This document shows positions 62,174-64,000 of a stretch of 64,000 nucleotides of DNA, piece by piece. The stretch comes from Bacteroidales bacterium UBA5429 (GTDB lineage Bacteria; Bacteroidota; Bacteroidia; Bacteroidales; WCHB1-69), in assembly GCA_002427605.1 (NCBI GenBank), contig DIRT01000008.1:62914-126913 (forward strand). Direction: 5' to 3'. Within the stretch, counting starts at the first letter, position 1, and every line of letters begins with the position of its first letter. Made by a program: the position numbers and the translations under genes. Below the pieces are notes generated by a model that made no database searches, had not been told where the DNA came from, and worked only from the letters and a program-made list of their open reading frames with translations.

Positions 62174-64000
62174 AAAGTTGATTTATTTGTGTATTATTTT
62201 GATCTAATAAATATTCTTTTAATCCTTTTCTTCTGTAAAACTCTTGTTGATATATCAAAGCAACGCCTCCTCCCTGGGTAGGTTTATGCATATTGAGTGA
62301 TCTGAGATCAGTCTGATCATTGAAATAGAATAATCTGACCCACCAGTTTCCCTCTTTATTAATCTGATATTCAAAGCTGACATCTCCAATAAAATTGCTA
62401 TTGGCGGCCTCCTCATTTAGACTTTCGGCGTACCCAAAACGGGTTTTGACCCTGATTCGGTCATTGTATAAACGTTTGGTCGCATCAACAGAATATTCGC
62501 GGAAATATTCGCTTGCCGAAAGCATATTCACATCAATATCAACATACTTGATCTCATGGAGAAGCATATTGCCAATGGCGCTGGAAATAAGGTCAATAGA
62601 ACTTTCAACATTGACCATTTCACTAATGTTTTCATTGCTGGAATAGAAACTTCTCAAATAGACTAATGAGAAAAATTGAAGTAGATTATTTTGATGATCA
62701 GTAGTATCCAGATAAGTAAAAACCTCTTTGGCTTCCTCTCCGGTCAACTTAGGAAATCCAAATGAAAACGAGGGTTGTGGGTTCATGAGATTTCCGGAAA
62801 GTGAGAGATAGGAGTTTACCGTTGTTCTGGCAATATCAATATTTTCACTTAATGTTTTCAAAGATGCAACAGTGCTATAAAGGGCAGTCAGGGCAATAGT
62901 TGAGGATTTGATCGGACCATTGAAACTAATTTTCCCACCCTCCATCAATTCAAATTTACGGGGGAGCAAGTTTTTAATGGACATACTAAAATCACCGGAC
63001 AGTAAATCTAAAGAGCCATCCATATTGAGTTGACCGGCTTTACTGTTATAAGTCAGTCTGATCACCCCATTGGTTTTACATTCAAGGATGCCATCCACCG
63101 GATCTAAGTCTAAACGGACATCTGCATCCCTGTTGACATCAAATATAAAATCGAAATCAAGTTCTGTACCGGACTTTTCCTCTGTTTGTTCTTCTTTTTT
63201 CTCTTTTTCATGGGTGGAAACAAATCGGATACCACTATCATTAAATGAAGTACTGGCAGAAGAGATTGGAAAACCCATCATGGTGCCGGGTAATGTTTTG
63301 AGTTGATCACCTCTGAATATCAGTTTTTTTTCATCTCCCGATATCGAAACTTTTCCGGAAGCAAAGGCATCGCCATAAAAATAGGAGTCAATTTGTTTAA
63401 TTCGGCTCATCGCCAGTATCCGCGTTGTCTCTACGGTTAAATCTAAACTAAAATGTTTAAAGTTTTGATGATTAATTTTTCCGTTTAGCAGAGCTTTGTT
63501 ATTGTATTGATCTAAAATCGTAATACGATTCAAAATGATACCGTTGGAGTTAAATCCAATGTTTTGATTCTGGATTTTATATATGGTGTTGAGGGGTGCT
63601 ATCCCTAAGTGTCCCTCCTTAATTAAAATATTTCCATCAAAATAGAGTGAGTCCGGGTTGGCTACAAACAGCAGATCACCGGATGCAGTTCCCGAGACAT
63701 GATGTGAAAATGAAGAGAGAAATGGAGATAGGAAGCCAATATTAACAGTATCAATATCACCCTTAATTTTCAATTCATGCTTAGCTAAATTATAGCTTCC
63801 ATTTAAATCGGCTAATTTTATTTTATCTCTTTGATAGTTAAACAAATTATAATTTTCAATACTTTTCAGAGCATGGCTACTGTCAGGCAGGAAAAGGGCA
63901 CCAAAGAAAATTGGTGAACTGTGTTGAGGTGCTTCTGCAAACATGAAAAGAGTACCTAGCTGTTCATTGTTCAGATGAAGGTTGTCAAAGTAGGATTTTC
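62163..64000 (-). CDS. TamB-like translocation and assembly module protein (5' part outside window)
   Basis: The frame is open through the right window edge, so about 612 C-terminal residues are seen. Long beta-strand-rich repeats with phrases such as GHLGIAPLN, DADVRLDLDP and GKISFNGPIK, followed by the conserved DUF490-type end (~last 250 residues: EEAKEVFTYLDTTDHQN to LRIKTRFGYAESLN-like segment and a final YQQEFYR). TamB-type proteins span the periplasm and carry lipids or help insert outer-membrane proteins. Coupled to the AI-2E gene. Confidence 0.82.
   Translation of the reverse strand, partial: KSYFDNLHLNNEQLGTLFMFAEAPQHSSPIFFGALFLPDSSHALKSIENYNLFNYQRDKIKLADLNGSYNLAKHELKIKGDIDTVNIGFLSPFLSSFSHHVSGTASGDLLFVANPDSLYFDGNILIKEGHLGIAPLNTIYKIQNQNIGFNSNGIILNRITILDQYNNKALLNGKINHQNFKHFSLDLTVETTRILAMSRIKQIDSYFYGDAFASGKVSISGDEKKLIFRGDQLKTLPGTMMGFPISSASTSFNDSGIRFVSTHEKEKKEEQTEEKSGTELDFDFIFDVNRDADVRLDLDPVDGILECKTNGVIRLTYNSKAGQLNMDGSLDLLSGDFSMSIKNLLPRKFELMEGGKISFNGPIKSSTIALTALYSTVASLKTLSENIDIARTTVNSYLSLSGNLMNPQPSFSFGFPKLTGEEAKEVFTYLDTTDHQNNLLQFFSLVYLRSFYSSNENISEMVNVESSIDLISSAIGNMLLHEIKYVDIDVNMLSASEYFREYSVDATKRLYNDRIRVKTRFGYAESLNEEAANSNFIGDVSFEYQINKEGNWWVRLFYFNDQTDLRSLNMHKPTQGGGVALIYQQEFYRRKGLKEYLLDQNNTQINQLYEK

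Noticed and set aside
1..64000. CRISPR array
   Set aside because: No regularly spaced direct repeats with unique spacers are visible.
1..64000. Insertion sequence or transposase
   Set aside because: No transposase or integrase gene was found, and none of the flanks carries IS-like inverted ends.

Overview
The window is chromosomal DNA from a member of the Bacteroidota, most likely an anaerobic Bacteroidales. The evidence is: about twenty promoters with the Bacteroidota -7 element TAnnTTTG (or TAnnTTCG); a type IX secretion sorting domain at the left edge; KDO transferase WaaA, LptB and TamB (outer membrane biogenesis); a GSCFA protein; and an anaerobic energy set of pyruvate:ferredoxin oxidoreductase, acyl-CoA dehydrogenase with EtfBA, and tryptophanase. 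I cannot name the genus. Most of the window is ordinary core genome.

Layout. 1-5.5 kb (+): end of a secreted T9SS protein, surE, a small membrane protein, purL. 5.6-8.7 kb (-): an accessory island that reads as three integron-type gene cassettes separated by attC-like palindromes. 8.8-17 kb (-): ileS, parE, nif3, a zinc-ribbon coiled-coil gene and a TauE-type permease, probably one long transcription unit. 17.2-18.1 kb (+): a VbhA-like antitoxin with a Fic toxin. 18.2-24.3 kb (+): meaB, a glycosyltransferase/GT-C-TPR/ABC-permease cluster and a DUF3109 gene. 24.3-26.4 kb (-): waaA and a barrel-like outer-membrane protein. 26.5-29 kb: usp (+), then trmD, an O-methyltransferase and xseB (-). 29.2-35.5 kb (+): a MORN lipoprotein with tnaA, then a UvrD/PcrA helicase, a GSCFA protein and a serine hydrolase. 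35.5-41 kb (-): an exported double TldD-like protease, a DUF1015 protein, an S23-type four-helix protein. 41.2-42.4 kb (+): an SRPBCC-like protein and lptB. 42.4-47.1 kb (-): a five-gene HlyD/ABC-2 exporter operon. 47.4-54 kb: bcd-etfB-etfA (+) converging on nifJ (-). 54.2-60.1 kb (+): an E2-like protein, tRNA-Asp, gapA, priA, an agmatinase. 60.1-64 kb (-): a glycosyltransferase, an AI-2E family transporter and the C-terminal part of a TamB-like protein.

Most interesting: the 5.6-8.7 kb island. Two palindromes of exactly 131 bp (6373-6503 and 7840-7970) begin and end with RYYYAAC/GTTRRRY-like boxes. They have long imperfect outer stems with mispaired and extrahelical bases, and all cassette genes lie on the same strand with their stop codons 7-14 bp from a box. 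The two boxes of one palindrome do not match each other beyond AAC/GTT. Instead, the 5' end of each cassette matches the box at its own 3' end. That mosaic is what strand exchange at G/TT in integron recombination predicts, and a plain dispersed repeat would not produce it. A TAnnTTTG promoter sits directly in front of the first cassette, as a cassette promoter would. No integrase is in the window. Second: a 1149-residue exported protein made of two TldD/PmbA-like halves, in which only the first keeps the zinc-binding residues.
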